Below are positions 23,753 to 30,642 of a stretch of DNA of 35,713 nt, piece by piece; position 1 is the first letter of the stretch, and each line of letters opens with the position of its first letter. A program made the position numbers and the translations under genes. The DNA is from JAUWKC01 sp035529895 (lineage in GTDB: Bacteria; Planctomycetota; Phycisphaerae; Sedimentisphaerales; Anaerobacaceae), in NCBI GenBank assembly GCA_035529895.1, contig DATKVV010000076.1, forward strand, positions 1 to 35,713, read 5' to 3'. Below the pieces are notes generated by a model. It was given only the letters and a program-made list of their open reading frames with translations. It had not been told where the DNA came from and searched no databases.

Positions 23753-24124
23753 ATGGAAAACGAAAATGAGTACCTGCACGACGAACTCAGGGACCTCAGG
23801 GAAGAACTCGAACACTTCCAGCACGAAAAGGAACGCGTCAGGGCCATCATCGGCAAAATCGGCGGCGTACCCAAATTTCGCACCAAGCTCATCAACGCCG
23901 TATTTATAGCCGTAATCGTGGTCTCCGTCCTGCTGTCCATAATCGGCGGCCAAGAACTGCGGCTCTTGATGATTGAGCTGGCCACCATAACCCTCTCGCT
24001 AAAAATAATCTATTTGATACACTGCCAGATGCGCGTAAACCACTTCGAGTTCTGGATTCTTTCCTCTCTCGAATGGCGCCTCACCGAACTGATGAAAACC
24101 GTAAGAAAGCTGAAAGAAGACTGA
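23753..24124 (+). CDS. Coiled-coil membrane protein of unknown function
   Basis: 123 aa. Residues 3-35 are a charged Glu/Lys/Arg coiled coil (L-R-D-L-R-E-E-L-E-H-F). Two membrane helices follow at about 47-65 and 72-90, then a basic C-terminal helix ending K-L-K-E-D. A GGAAAGG site precedes ATG 23753. I recognise no family; the layout suggests a small membrane scaffold. It converges with the cold-shock gene, with a terminator between. Confidence 0.65.
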   Translation: MENENEYLHDELRDLREELEHFQHEKERVRAIIGKIGGVPKFRTKLINAVFIAVIVVSVLLSIIGGQELRLLMIELATITLSLKIIYLIHCQMRVNHFEFWILSSLEWRLTELMKTVRKLKED

Positions 24125-24221
24125 GCTGACCGCCGCGGTTCCGTTTTTCCTTTCGGCCCCAACGCCGGAGCGGCCCAATCCACGATACGCAATACCGATA
24201 CAGCCGGCATCGGCAATAAAT

Positions 24222-24247
24222 AAAAAAGTCCCGCCTTTCAGCGGGAC
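24222..24247 (-). terminator. Intrinsic terminator of the cold-shock gene
   Basis: On the minus strand, stem GTCCCGC (24241-24247) pairs with GCGGGAC (24228-24234) around a 6-base loop and is followed by six T (24222-24227). It ends the cold-shock gene transcript about 36 bases past its stop at 24284. Confidence 0.85.
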
Positions 24248-24283
24248 CCTTGGGTTGTCTATTCTCACATACCAGGATTCACT

Positions 24284-24487
24284 TCAGGAAGGACGCACAT
24301 TGGTTGCCTGTGGGCCTTTGCGCCCCTCTCCAACCTCGTACTCCACCTCCTGGCCGTCACTAAGCGACTTGAACCCCTGTGCCACGATGTTCGAGTGATG
24401 CACAAACAAATCCTCGCCGCCATCATCGGGAGTGATGAATCCGAACCCTTTCTTCTCATTAAACCATTTTACTTTGCCCTTTGCCAC
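24284..24487 (-). CDS. Cold-shock protein (CspA family)
   Basis: 67 aa OB-fold protein. It contains K-W-F-N-E-K-K-G-F-G-F-I (RNP1) and D-L-F-V-H-H (RNP2), the surfaces that bind single-stranded RNA or DNA. Such proteins melt RNA structure, in the cold or constitutively. The start is GTG 24487 with AAGGAG about 6 bases upstream. It has its own terminator. Confidence 0.95.
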   Translation of the reverse strand: MAKGKVKWFNEKKGFGFITPDDGGEDLFVHHSNIVAQGFKSLSDGQEVEYEVGEGRKGPQATNVRPS

Positions 24488-24867
24488 AATGCTCTCCTTA
24501 GGCTTTTTCGAGCCTGCAATAAAACTTCCCCTCGCCTTTTGCCAGGATTATTCTCCGAGGGATGTTAAAGAATAACCCTTAATACCGCCTCATAATACCG
24601 GCCCCCATATCGGCTATCAACAAAATATTTCCCCCTCGCCGTATTTTTTTTCACCGCCCAAAACCCCCATTCTCGCAGCCCAACGACACCACCGGCAAGG
24701 GACACTACCTGACGTACGTTACCCACCACCCACCCTGATTCCGCCCTCGTGCCTGCAAAAACTCCCCCTCCCAGCCCCAAAAAACAGGCTGTCCGGGGCG
24801 ACCAGTAACTGTCAGAATCCCACTCGCCACCGCCTCCTGCCAGCCTGAGCCTGCAATCTGCCAGCCC
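24488..24867. other. Gap between cold-shock gene and decayed gene
   Basis: 380 bases. The long minus-strand frame across here (24565-24981) has no coding character, ribosome site or recognisable domain. The region probably includes the cold-shock leader. I could not name a promoter with confidence. Confidence 0.4.
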
Positions 24868-24945
24868 TGTAAGGACGCGGATACTGACATCAAGGGCAGC
24901 GACCGCATCATTGATTATGACGTTGATATGGGCGCTTACGAATAC
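24868..24945 (+). pseudogene. 3' remnant of a choice-of-anchor Q / parallel beta-helix secreted protein
   Basis: In frame from 24868 to 24945 the translation reads C-K-D-A-D-T-D-I-K-G-S-D-R-I-I-D-Y-D-V-D, then M-G-A-Y-E-Y. The V-D-M-G-A-Y-E-Y ending after D-G-x-P-R-I-like residues is the typical end of the choice-of-anchor Q domain on large secreted beta-helix proteins of planctomycetes. Upstream the frame is not coherent and shows stops in alternative frames, so only the end survives. A strong + strand terminator (24986-25017) follows at the expected place. Could be chance, but the motif match is specific. Confidence 0.5.
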
Positions 24946-24985
24946 GACCGCGCTGCTAAGAACCGGCAAAAATCTTGCCAATACG

Positions 24986-25017
24986 AAAGGGACGGCCCCG
25001 GCCGTCCCTTTTGCTTT
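24986..25017 (+). terminator. Strong intrinsic terminator of the decayed gene
   Basis: Arms AAAGGGACGGCC (24986-24997) and GGCCGTCCCTTT (25000-25011) form a 12-bp perfect stem, with a short loop, and TTTTGCTTT follows on the + strand. No intact + strand gene lies upstream, only the remnant at 24868-24945. Confidence 0.75.
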
Positions 25018-25221
25018 CCGCGCCGACCTCTCGACATTCCGCCGCTCTTATCCGGCCCCGCCGCCTTTCCCGGGCGGCCTGCCGGGTAAATCTCTCAGCT
25101 TGAATTTCACCTCCCGCCACCTCGGCGGCGTGTAGCCCGACTTTCCGGCTTTTGCCCTATGCCCTTTTGACGCAGACCGCTGCCTTTACTTCTTGACTTA
25201 CCCGCAACAGGCACCACCAAA

Positions 25222-25440
25222 TTACAGCCTTGTGGTAAGACAATCCGGCATGAAGCAGCAGCCGGTGTACCCGCACTGGCCGTTCGACCTCCCATAGCAC
25301 GGCGTGCAGCCCTCTGCTCTCTGGATGGAATGAATAAGTTCCACTCTTTGCATAGTCCCGGGGTTGATCCCGAGTCCTTTTGCCTTGTTTCTTATCTCGG
25401 TCATTGTCATGCTTCTTTGTTTTGTCTTCGTTACTGGCAT
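25222..25440 (-). CDS. SAP-domain protein with cysteine-rich tail
   Basis: 72 aa from ATG 25440, with AAAGGG about 8 bases upstream; a longer frame from 25509 begins with an unsupported Arg-rich stretch. The first half is a SAP-like helix-extension-helix: M-T-E-I-R-N-K-A-K-G-L-G-I-N-P-G-T-M and V-E-L-I-H-S-I-Q-R-A-E-G, a fold used for DNA or RNA binding. The tail has six cysteines including C-T-P-C-Y-G and G-C-C-F-M-P-D-C, which could bind metal. Similar short proteins occur in other environmental bacteria; function unknown. Confidence 0.8.
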   Translation of the reverse strand: MPVTKTKQRSMTMTEIRNKAKGLGINPGTMQRVELIHSIQRAEGCTPCYGRSNGQCGYTGCCFMPDCLTTRL

Positions 25441-25620
25441 CTTTTTTCCCTTTCTTTTTGTCCTACAGGTGGGCCTTGCCCTCTCCGACCGCGCCACACG
25501 ACTACACAAGAACCCAACCTGAAAACTCCAAACTACTTAATCCGACCGCAAGTCTTCCTTGACAAGCTCAAAACCGTTCACATCCGATATATTCTTATCG
25601 TACAATTCGCACACGCGGGT

Positions 25621-25652
25621 AAAAAAAACTGACCGCAAAAGCGGCCATTTTT
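25621..25652. terminator. Bidirectional intrinsic terminator
   Basis: Stem GACCGC (25631-25636) / GCGGCC (25641-25646) with an AAAA loop and one G-T pair. An A-run at 25621-25628 serves the minus strand as a T-run, and ATTTTT follows on the plus strand. It would end the minus-strand gene ending at 25796. No + strand gene precedes it. Confidence 0.65.
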
Positions 25653-25795
25653 GTGATTTTTTTTGCTCGGATGAAACGCACTTTTTGGCCCCATCCCCCA
25701 GCCGGGTTCGCGCATTTATTTTAAGGTCTGTGCCAGGATACTGGGCCCCCGCTTGCCTCTTATCCGATGAATCTCCTGCCCCGCAATCCCCCCTC

Positions 25796-26431
25796 TTACC
25801 GCATTACCCACCGCCTGCCATTGTAAATCAACTTTATATAAGACCTTAGCCTCGTGTCCCCCTCCAGACCGTAACTTAACTCAAGGGTCTTGCGAAGGTA
25901 AACCTTCCTGGGATTGCCCCCCTCATCTTTCGCAACCGGATGGTCAATAACCACCGTTTCGTTGCTCAGGCCCGATATGAACAACTTTATACTCCTGGCC
26001 TGCACATCGAAATCAGGCCATATAATCGCGATGTCCTTCGTGTTGTCTTGACCCTGAAGTATCTTATTACCTGTCTCTCCCAAGCACTCAAGGAACGGAT
26101 ACCTGCTCTTATGACGCTTTTTTATTTGTTCAAGAACCGCCCTCGGCGTGCTAATGCCCGCCGGTATGACCTGGAACCCGTCCGTAACAAGCTCGCACTT
26201 TGGATAGAAATCAACATCCTGCTTTGTTCTATTGGTCAGCGTTACTATCGTATACCAGAACAGCCTCGGCTTGCCGTCGCCACCCTGCCAGCTAATTTGC
26301 TGCGGGTGCTCAAATGTTACGTCTACCGTATACTCGCCCGCCCCCTGTACTATGGCCGGCTCAGGCGCAGCAACGCACACCCCTGTTGCCACTGCCAAAA
26401 CTACTAACGTCCCATAAGCAAAGCTTCTCAT
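25796..26431 (-). CDS. Secreted protein of unknown function
   Basis: 211 aa from ATG 26431, with AGAGG just upstream; an in-frame start at 26467 would add 12 aromatic residues before the signal peptide. The signal peptide is M-R-S-F-A-Y-G-T-L-V-V-L-A-V-A-T-G-V-C-V with cleavage near A-A-P. The body starts Y-T-V-D-V-T-F-E-H-P and has W-Y-T-I-V-T-L-T-N-R-T, resembling an immunoglobulin-like beta sandwich of the sort found in planctomycete periplasmic hypotheticals. No family is recognised. The gene just upstream on this strand (26469-26783) may be co-transcribed. Confidence 0.75.
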   Translation of the reverse strand: MRSFAYGTLVVLAVATGVCVAAPEPAIVQGAGEYTVDVTFEHPQQISWQGGDGKPRLFWYTIVTLTNRTKQDVDFYPKCELVTDGFQVIPAGISTPRAVLEQIKKRHKSRYPFLECLGETGNKILQGQDNTKDIAIIWPDFDVQARSIKLFISGLSNETVVIDHPVAKDEGGNPRKVYLRKTLELSYGLEGDTRLRSYIKLIYNGRRWVMR

Positions 26432-26468
26432 CGCCTCTTGTTCTCCAAAAAAAAACCAGACCAGCACC

Positions 26469-26783
26469 TCAAACAGACCTACGACAATCTATATTGTACA
26501 CCAAAAGCCCATCCCGGACAAGCATATTTTCCTCTTTTCCGGCCCCACCCTCAAATTCTATCACTGCCTGGTGAGGCCCTGCCACAGAACTCCAAGACAC
26601 CATACGGACCATGGGTCCCACCGGCTGTACCCCCACACGCCCCCGGGCGAACCTCCCGTCGGCTGTCCGGCTCCCAGTTAACGTCCCGTCATACCCGTTG
26701 CCGCTAATGCCGTGCACAATAGTACGGACACTTTCTTCCATCGCATTTTCCTTTGCCCGTATCACCCTCAAGGCAAACATCAT
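26469..26783 (-). CDS. Hypothetical protein with LamG-like start, possibly a remnant
   Basis: 104 aa. ATG 26783 has GAGGAG about 7 bases upstream, a good site. Residues near 20-50 read R-T-I-V-H-G-I-S-G-N-G-Y-D-G-T-L-T-G-S, very close to the opening of LamG/concanavalin-like domains of planctomycete secreted proteins (...D-x-S-G-N-G-x-D-G-T-L-x-G...), then D-G-R-F-A-R-G. After this the LamG pattern is lost, and no signal peptide precedes it. It may be a decayed fragment or a small real protein. A second start, 26787, opens a 27-codon alternative frame (26704-26787). Confidence 0.4.
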   Translation of the reverse strand: MMFALRVIRAKENAMEESVRTIVHGISGNGYDGTLTGSRTADGRFARGRVGVQPVGPMVRMVSWSSVAGPHQAVIEFEGGAGKEENMLVRDGLLVYNIDCRRSV

Positions 26784-26921
26784 TCATAATCTCCTCATAA
26801 TACCACAGCGACTTTTGTTTCATAAAACAATCTTCTTCTTTGAATGTCTATCGCCAGTTGCAAAAAAGCAATCCAGTCACGTCACACCCGCCAATATTCC
26901 CTGCCACAATGCAAAAAAGAA

Positions 26922-26950
26922 TTGGCTGACAAAAGTAATTCAGTTATTAT
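26922..26950 (+). promoter_or_regulatory. Promoter candidate for mgtE
   Basis: -35 TTGGCT (26922-26927), 17-base spacer, -10 TATTAT (26945-26950). The start would be near 26957 with a leader of about 43 bases. That is too short for an M-box-type magnesium riboswitch. Confidence 0.5.
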
Positions 26951-26999
26951 ATCATCCGATCGGCCAAATTCGATTTTTGGCTTTTGCCGGAGCATTTCA

Positions 27000-28385
27000 A
27001 TGCTGGACGAACAAAAACAACTACTGGACCAGATTATATTCTGTTTCGAAACCGACGACCGTACTGCCCTGGGCCGCCTGCTCAACGAGCAGCGAAGCAG
27101 CGACATCGCCGAAATAGTCCAGCTTCTCGACAATGAGCAAAGACGCATTATCTTTGACCTGCTCCAAAAGCCGGTCTCCGCCGAGGTCCTGGAAAAGGTT
27201 GACGAAGCCACACGCGCAGAGCTGTTTGAACTGCTCAGACAAGATGAGATAAACAGTCTCTTTTCAGAACTCGACCTCGACGACGCCGCCGACCTGCTGG
27301 CTGAATTGCCCGAGCAAGCACGACAAAAAGTCCTCCGGAGCCTGACGCCGGACGACTCGGCCCAGATCATGAAACTGATGACCTACTCCGAGGACTCGGC
27401 CGGCGGCATTATGGATCCGGTCCTGATAAGCGTCCCCCAGGATGCCACCGTCGCCGAGGCCATCAACAGAATCCGCGCCGCCGAAATTGATGAGGATTTC
27501 TATTCCATCTATGTCGTTGACAAGACCGGCCGATTCGTCGGAGACGTCCGCATCCGATACCTCCTTACCTCCCCGGAAGAAACTCTCATGATAGACCTGA
27601 TCGACCCCGACGCAATTTACATTACCGCCGATGCCGACCAGGAAGTGGTCCGCAACATATTCAGCAAAAACGACCTGATTGTCGCCCCCGTCCTCGACAG
27701 AAACCACAAACTCATCGGCCGAATTACCGCCGACCGTATCATCGAGGTCGCACAGGAAGAAGCCGCCGAAGATATTTACGCCATGGCCGGCACCGACCCC
27801 GACGAGCTTGAAGATGTCTCCGTCCTGCACGCCGCACGCGTCAGAATGACCTGGCTGCTGCCCTGTCTGCTCGGCACTTCAATTACCGCCCTGGTTCTGA
27901 TGTTATTCAAAAGCCACTATAGGATAGTGTTTGTGGCGGCGGCAGCGTTTGCACCCATGATTGGCGCCATCAGCGGCAACGCGGGTCTGCAAACCTCCGC
28001 CATCGTAGTCTCAGGCCTCGCAACCGGCCACCTCGCCGCCTTGAGATTGACCCAGGTCTTCACCCGCGAAGTCCGCATCGCCCTCATCGTGGCGATTAGC
28101 TGCGGTATTGTCGGCGGCCTGATTTGTGCGTTCCTGCCCCAATTACTCGCCGGTCCCGGCGAAATACAGACCGACCTTGTCAAACACTCTCGCGTTGTAT
28201 TCGCTTTCGGCATCGGCATGTTCTCAGCCATAATGGTCTCCACCACCCTCGGACTGTTTCTGCCGTTCTTATTCCGCCGCATCGGCATCGACCCCGCCAT
28301 CAGCTCCGGCCCACTCGTCACCACCGCTAACGACTCCATCAGTGTCGCTATCTACATGACCTTAACCCTTCTATTAGCGGGCTAA
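27000..28385 (+). CDS. mgtE: Magnesium transporter MgtE
   Basis: 461 aa from ATG 27000 with GGAG (26989-26992) about 7 bases upstream; an upstream in-frame start at 26844 would add an unlikely 52 residues and lie before the promoter. Layout: MgtE N domain of helical repeats (about 25-120), two CBS domains (about 125-260, V-T-A-D-R-I-I and D-A-T-V-A-E-A-I-N regions), then five membrane helices (about 285-460), with P-M-I-G-A-I-S-G-N-A-G-L-Q-T as the pore signature. MgtE is a homodimeric magnesium channel gated by magnesium bound in the N and CBS domains. Usual length is about 450. Confidence 0.95.
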   Translation: MLDEQKQLLDQIIFCFETDDRTALGRLLNEQRSSDIAEIVQLLDNEQRRIIFDLLQKPVSAEVLEKVDEATRAELFELLRQDEINSLFSELDLDDAADLLAELPEQARQKVLRSLTPDDSAQIMKLMTYSEDSAGGIMDPVLISVPQDATVAEAINRIRAAEIDEDFYSIYVVDKTGRFVGDVRIRYLLTSPEETLMIDLIDPDAIYITADADQEVVRNIFSKNDLIVAPVLDRNHKLIGRITADRIIEVAQEEAAEDIYAMAGTDPDELEDVSVLHAARVRMTWLLPCLLGTSITALVLMLFKSHYRIVFVAAAAFAPMIGAISGNAGLQTSAIVVSGLATGHLAALRLTQVFTREVRIALIVAISCGIVGGLICAFLPQLLAGPGEIQTDLVKHSRVVFAFGIGMFSAIMVSTTLGLFLPFLFRRIGIDPAISSGPLVTTANDSISVAIYMTLTLLLAG

Positions 28386-28486
28386 TTGATATCCAAACTG
28401 CCACAAATAGGCCGCCAATTCTTCTTTTCATCGCGTCGATATTATTTTGGGGTAAATTTAAGGTTCTTAGGTATAGGAAAGCACGA

Positions 28487-29164
28487 ATGACAACGGCAAC
28501 AGGTAAAATCGGCGTTATATTTGACCTCGACGGTGTCATTATTGACACCTCGGAATTTCACAAAAAGTCGTGGTTCGACCTGGCCGAAAAAGAAGGCTTC
28601 GAAATAACCAGTGAATTCTTTTACAACACCTTCGGAATGCAAAACTACCAGATAATCCCCATCCTGGCCGGTCAGGACGTACCACCCGAAGAAATCGAAA
28701 GACTCTCCCAATGGAAAGAGCAGCGATATCGCGACCTTATCGATGATAAGTCGATACTCGCCCCCGGAGCAAAGGATTTGCTCGCCGACCTTAAACGACG
28801 CGGCTTTCTCCTAGCCATCGGCTCCTCAGCCCCCCGCGCCAACCTCGATTTTGTCCTCGAGCGTATCCACGTAGGTCACTACTTCGACGCCTTTGTCGTC
28901 GGCGAAGATGTAAAGCACGGCAAACCAGCCCCCGATACGTTCGTCAAAGCCGCCGAAAAACTCGCACTCCCACCCGACCGCTGCGTCGTCGTCGAAGACG
29001 CCATGGCCGGCGTCCAGGCCGCCAAAAAAGCCGGCATGACCGTCATCGCACTCACCACCACCAGACCCCGCAAAGACCTCCAACAGGCCGACCTCATCGT
29101 CGACTCCCTGTCGGAACTAAAAGCCCAAAACTTCATAAACCTGATAAACAACCTAAACCCTTAG
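28487..29164 (+). CDS. HAD-superfamily phosphatase, beta-phosphoglucomutase-like
   Basis: 225 aa. Motif I is F-D-L-D-G-V with both aspartates (catalytic nucleophile and general acid/base), motif II I-G-S-S-A (Ser), motif III G-K-P-A-P-D (Lys), motif IV V-V-E-D-A-M-A-G-V-Q-A-A. A helical cap follows motif I (subfamily I). These proteins are phosphatases or phosphomutases on sugar phosphates; the exact substrate is not readable. Ribosome site AGGAAAG. The stop is 11 bases before the next ATG, so it forms an operon with the zinc-ribbon gene. Confidence 0.9.
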   Translation: MTTATGKIGVIFDLDGVIIDTSEFHKKSWFDLAEKEGFEITSEFFYNTFGMQNYQIIPILAGQDVPPEEIERLSQWKEQRYRDLIDDKSILAPGAKDLLADLKRRGFLLAIGSSAPRANLDFVLERIHVGHYFDAFVVGEDVKHGKPAPDTFVKAAEKLALPPDRCVVVEDAMAGVQAAKKAGMTVIALTTTRPRKDLQQADLIVDSLSELKAQNFINLINNLNP

Positions 29165-29175
29165 GAGGTAACATT

Positions 29176-29385
29176 ATGCAGGACCTCAATTACACCTGTC
29201 CCAAATACAAAAACACGCGATACGATGTCGGTGAATTCCGCGCGACCGGCGGCTTCCTCAGCAAAATCTTCGACGTCCAGTCCAAACGCTTCACCACCGT
29301 AACCTGCACCCAGTGCTGCTACACCGAAATCTACCGCGCACCATCCAGCATGCTCGGCAATATCTTCGATTTCTTCACCAATTAA
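29176..29385 (+). CDS. Zinc-ribbon protein (DUF2082/zinc_ribbon_13-like) with an altered first ligand pair
   Basis: 69 aa with AGGAGGT about 7 bases before ATG. The layout matches the small nucleic-acid-binding zinc-ribbon family: Y-T-C-P-K-Y-K-N, G-E-F-R-A-T-G-G-F-L-S-K-I-F-D-V-Q-S-K-R-F, then T-V-T-C-T-Q-C-C-Y-T-E. Family members read C-P-K-C-G-N in the first pair; here the second Cys is Tyr (codon TAC for TGC). An extra Cys in the second pair (C-T-Q-C-C) might partly compensate. Metal binding is therefore uncertain. Confidence 0.8.
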   Translation: MQDLNYTCPKYKNTRYDVGEFRATGGFLSKIFDVQSKRFTTVTCTQCCYTEIYRAPSSMLGNIFDFFTN

Positions 29386-29408
29386 CCATCGCCATTCGCA
29401 ACACCTTA

Positions 29409-29417
29409 TGGTATACT
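29409..29417 (+). promoter_or_regulatory. Extended -10 promoter candidate
   Basis: TGGTATACT: TATACT (29412-29417) with the TG of an extended -10 at 29409-29410. No clear -35 stands upstream. Transcripts would run through the REP hairpin (29474-29493) into the gene at 29597. Confidence 0.4.
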
Positions 29418-29469
29418 CCTGCCGCCAATGGCTAAATGAGTAGTGCTCTGTCATTGCCCAATTGATGGT

Positions 29470-29497
29470 CGTCATTCCTGCGCGGGCAGGAATCCAG
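29470..29497. repeat. REP-type palindrome (GTCATTCC...GGAATCCAG type)
   Basis: The perfect inverted repeat ATTCCTGC (29474-29481) / GCAGGAAT (29486-29493) with a 4-base loop lies inside the widely dispersed bacterial motif CGTCATTCC...GGAATCCAG. Its minus-strand translation is the typical spurious W-I-P-A-R-A-G-M-T frame. Only one copy is in this window. No associated tyrosine transposase is present here. Confidence 0.75.
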
Positions 29498-29596
29498 ACT
29501 TGCCAAAAGCCCAGGATTCGGCACAGGCGATGACACATCATCAAATTATGGCTGACAGCGCACCGTGTGAACCTGTAAACTTCTTTGGAGGTCTAT

Positions 29597-30091
29597 ATGA
29601 GAAAAGAGAAAGTCAAAGAGCTGAGTCAGAAAAGTTTCGCCAGGTACGGCGTGTATGCAAATATGATAAATCCGCGGGCGGAGAAACTCGGCGCCGAGCC
29701 TATTGAGTTCTTCCGCGATATGGCCCAGCTCGACCTCGGCGGCCGCACCCTCGCCTCATTCTCCACCTGCCGGGTCTGCAAACGTCCGCCCGTCGTGGAC
29801 GTTACCGAATTTCACAACTACACCGGCGAAGGAATCCTCCCGCTCGACGCCGACGCCCTGATCCACGTCGCACCGGCCACCCCAACAGGCGAAGTACCGC
29901 TAAAGAAAATCGAAATCTTCCGCGTACCGAAGGGAACCTTTGTCTCCCTGCACCCCGGCGTTTGGCACCATGCACCCTTCGCAGACAACACCGACGTGGC
30001 CAACGTCCTTATCGTTCTGCCAGAAAGAACATACGCACAGGACTGCCACGTAACTGAAATCGCCGAAAAAGACAGAGTCGAAATCGCCTGA
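29597..30091 (+). CDS. Ureidoglycolate lyase-like cupin protein
   Basis: 164 aa from ATG 29597, with GGAGG (29587-29591) upstream; TTG 29585 would place the ribosome site inside the gene. The second half has the cupin pattern of ureidoglycolate lyase (AllA/PF04115 type): T-E-F-H-N-Y-T-G-E-G-I-L-P-L-D, I-H-V-A-P-A-T, I-E-I-F-R-V-P-K-G-T-F-V-S-L, P-G-V-W-H-H-A-P-F. AllA releases urea from ureidoglycolate in purine breakdown. No other purine-catabolism gene is nearby, so the substrate may differ. The conserved His pair in W-H-H is kept. Confidence 0.75.
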   Translation: MRKEKVKELSQKSFARYGVYANMINPRAEKLGAEPIEFFRDMAQLDLGGRTLASFSTCRVCKRPPVVDVTEFHNYTGEGILPLDADALIHVAPATPTGEVPLKKIEIFRVPKGTFVSLHPGVWHHAPFADNTDVANVLIVLPERTYAQDCHVTEIAEKDRVEIA

Positions 30092-30482
30092 AGAATCCGT
30101 CATTAATAAACAGAAAAACTCACAGACAGGGCCTTAAAGCAGAAAAAGACCGGCTTGATTAGTTGATTGTCCCCCCCCTCGGCAGACAAAGAACGAAAAG
30201 AATATCTCTCGTTGGGCAGGCAGCCTTGGTCATATTGCTGTGCCACCCCCTCGATACCGTCCGAAGCACACACTTAATCGACCGTTTCTCCGTTTTTCCC
30301 GCCCTCGCAGTGGAACAGTTTGCATAAGAAGACTCTCAAGCCGAAACGCGGCCTCCGTCGCCCTAAATCACGCCAGCGATAATCTGAACTCCTACCAGCG
30401 TCTGCAAATTGGGGCAAAACGCATAGTCTGAGGAAATTCCTGGCGATTCACAGAAAAAACGGGCAACCGTTTGATATCGAGG
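30092..30482. other. Intergenic region without a recognisable gene
   Basis: About 390 bases between the cupin gene and the PilT promoter. It includes a C-run near 30170-30177. No ribosome site, domain or RNA structure is supported. Frames present (e.g. 30240-30431 plus) look random. Confidence 0.45.
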
Positions 30483-30510
30483 TTGACAATTGCCCCCAAA
30501 TTCCTATAAT
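30483..30510 (+). promoter_or_regulatory. Near-perfect sigma-70 promoter of the PilT module
   Basis: Consensus -35 TTGACA (30483-30488), 16-base spacer, consensus -10 TATAAT (30505-30510). The start would be near 30517, leaving a leader of about 115 bases before the pilT ATG. It is the strongest promoter seen in the window. Confidence 0.85.
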
Positions 30511-30552
30511 ATATTCTATAAGCGTTTGTTTTAGAGAATCTTAGGATAGAGT

Positions 30553-30642
30553 ATGTTTCTTCCAACTGGAACTCAGCGAGAAGGGTTTCCGGCAAGAAGA
30601 GGGTTTTGTTTCGAAAAATGGAGCCGCCACAATGACGGATGA
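30553..30642 (+). CDS. Possible 29-codon leader peptide overlapping pilT
   Basis: ATG 30553, with AGGA about 7 bases upstream (TAGGATAGAG), opens a 29-residue frame starting MFLPTGTQRE that stops with TGA at 30640-30642, 11 bases inside pilT in another frame. Such overlap could couple translation of pilT to the leader. No regulatory run of codons is seen; it may be coincidence. Confidence 0.3.
   Translation: MFLPTGTQREGFPARRGFCFEKWSRHNDG

Noticed and set aside
24565..24981. Minus-strand 138-aa open frame
   Set aside because: No ribosome site or recognisable domain; it is opposite the choice-of-anchor remnant and the spacer.
26704..26787. 27-codon minus-strand frame after GAGGAG
   Set aside because: Overlaps the larger frame 26469-26783, which has better ribosome-site spacing; the short frame has only weak support.
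26784..26999. Magnesium riboswitch (M-box) before mgtE
   Set aside because: The leader from the likely start near 26957 is only about 43 bases and no M-box-like paired elements are visible.
26844..26999. Longer MgtE start
   Set aside because: The added 52 residues are not MgtE-like, and the start lies upstream of the promoter and the GGAG site before 27000.
29161..29544. Minus-strand 127-aa open frame
   Set aside because: It contains W-I-P-A-R-A-G-M-T from the REP palindrome and is antisense to the zinc-ribbon gene; a known artefact.
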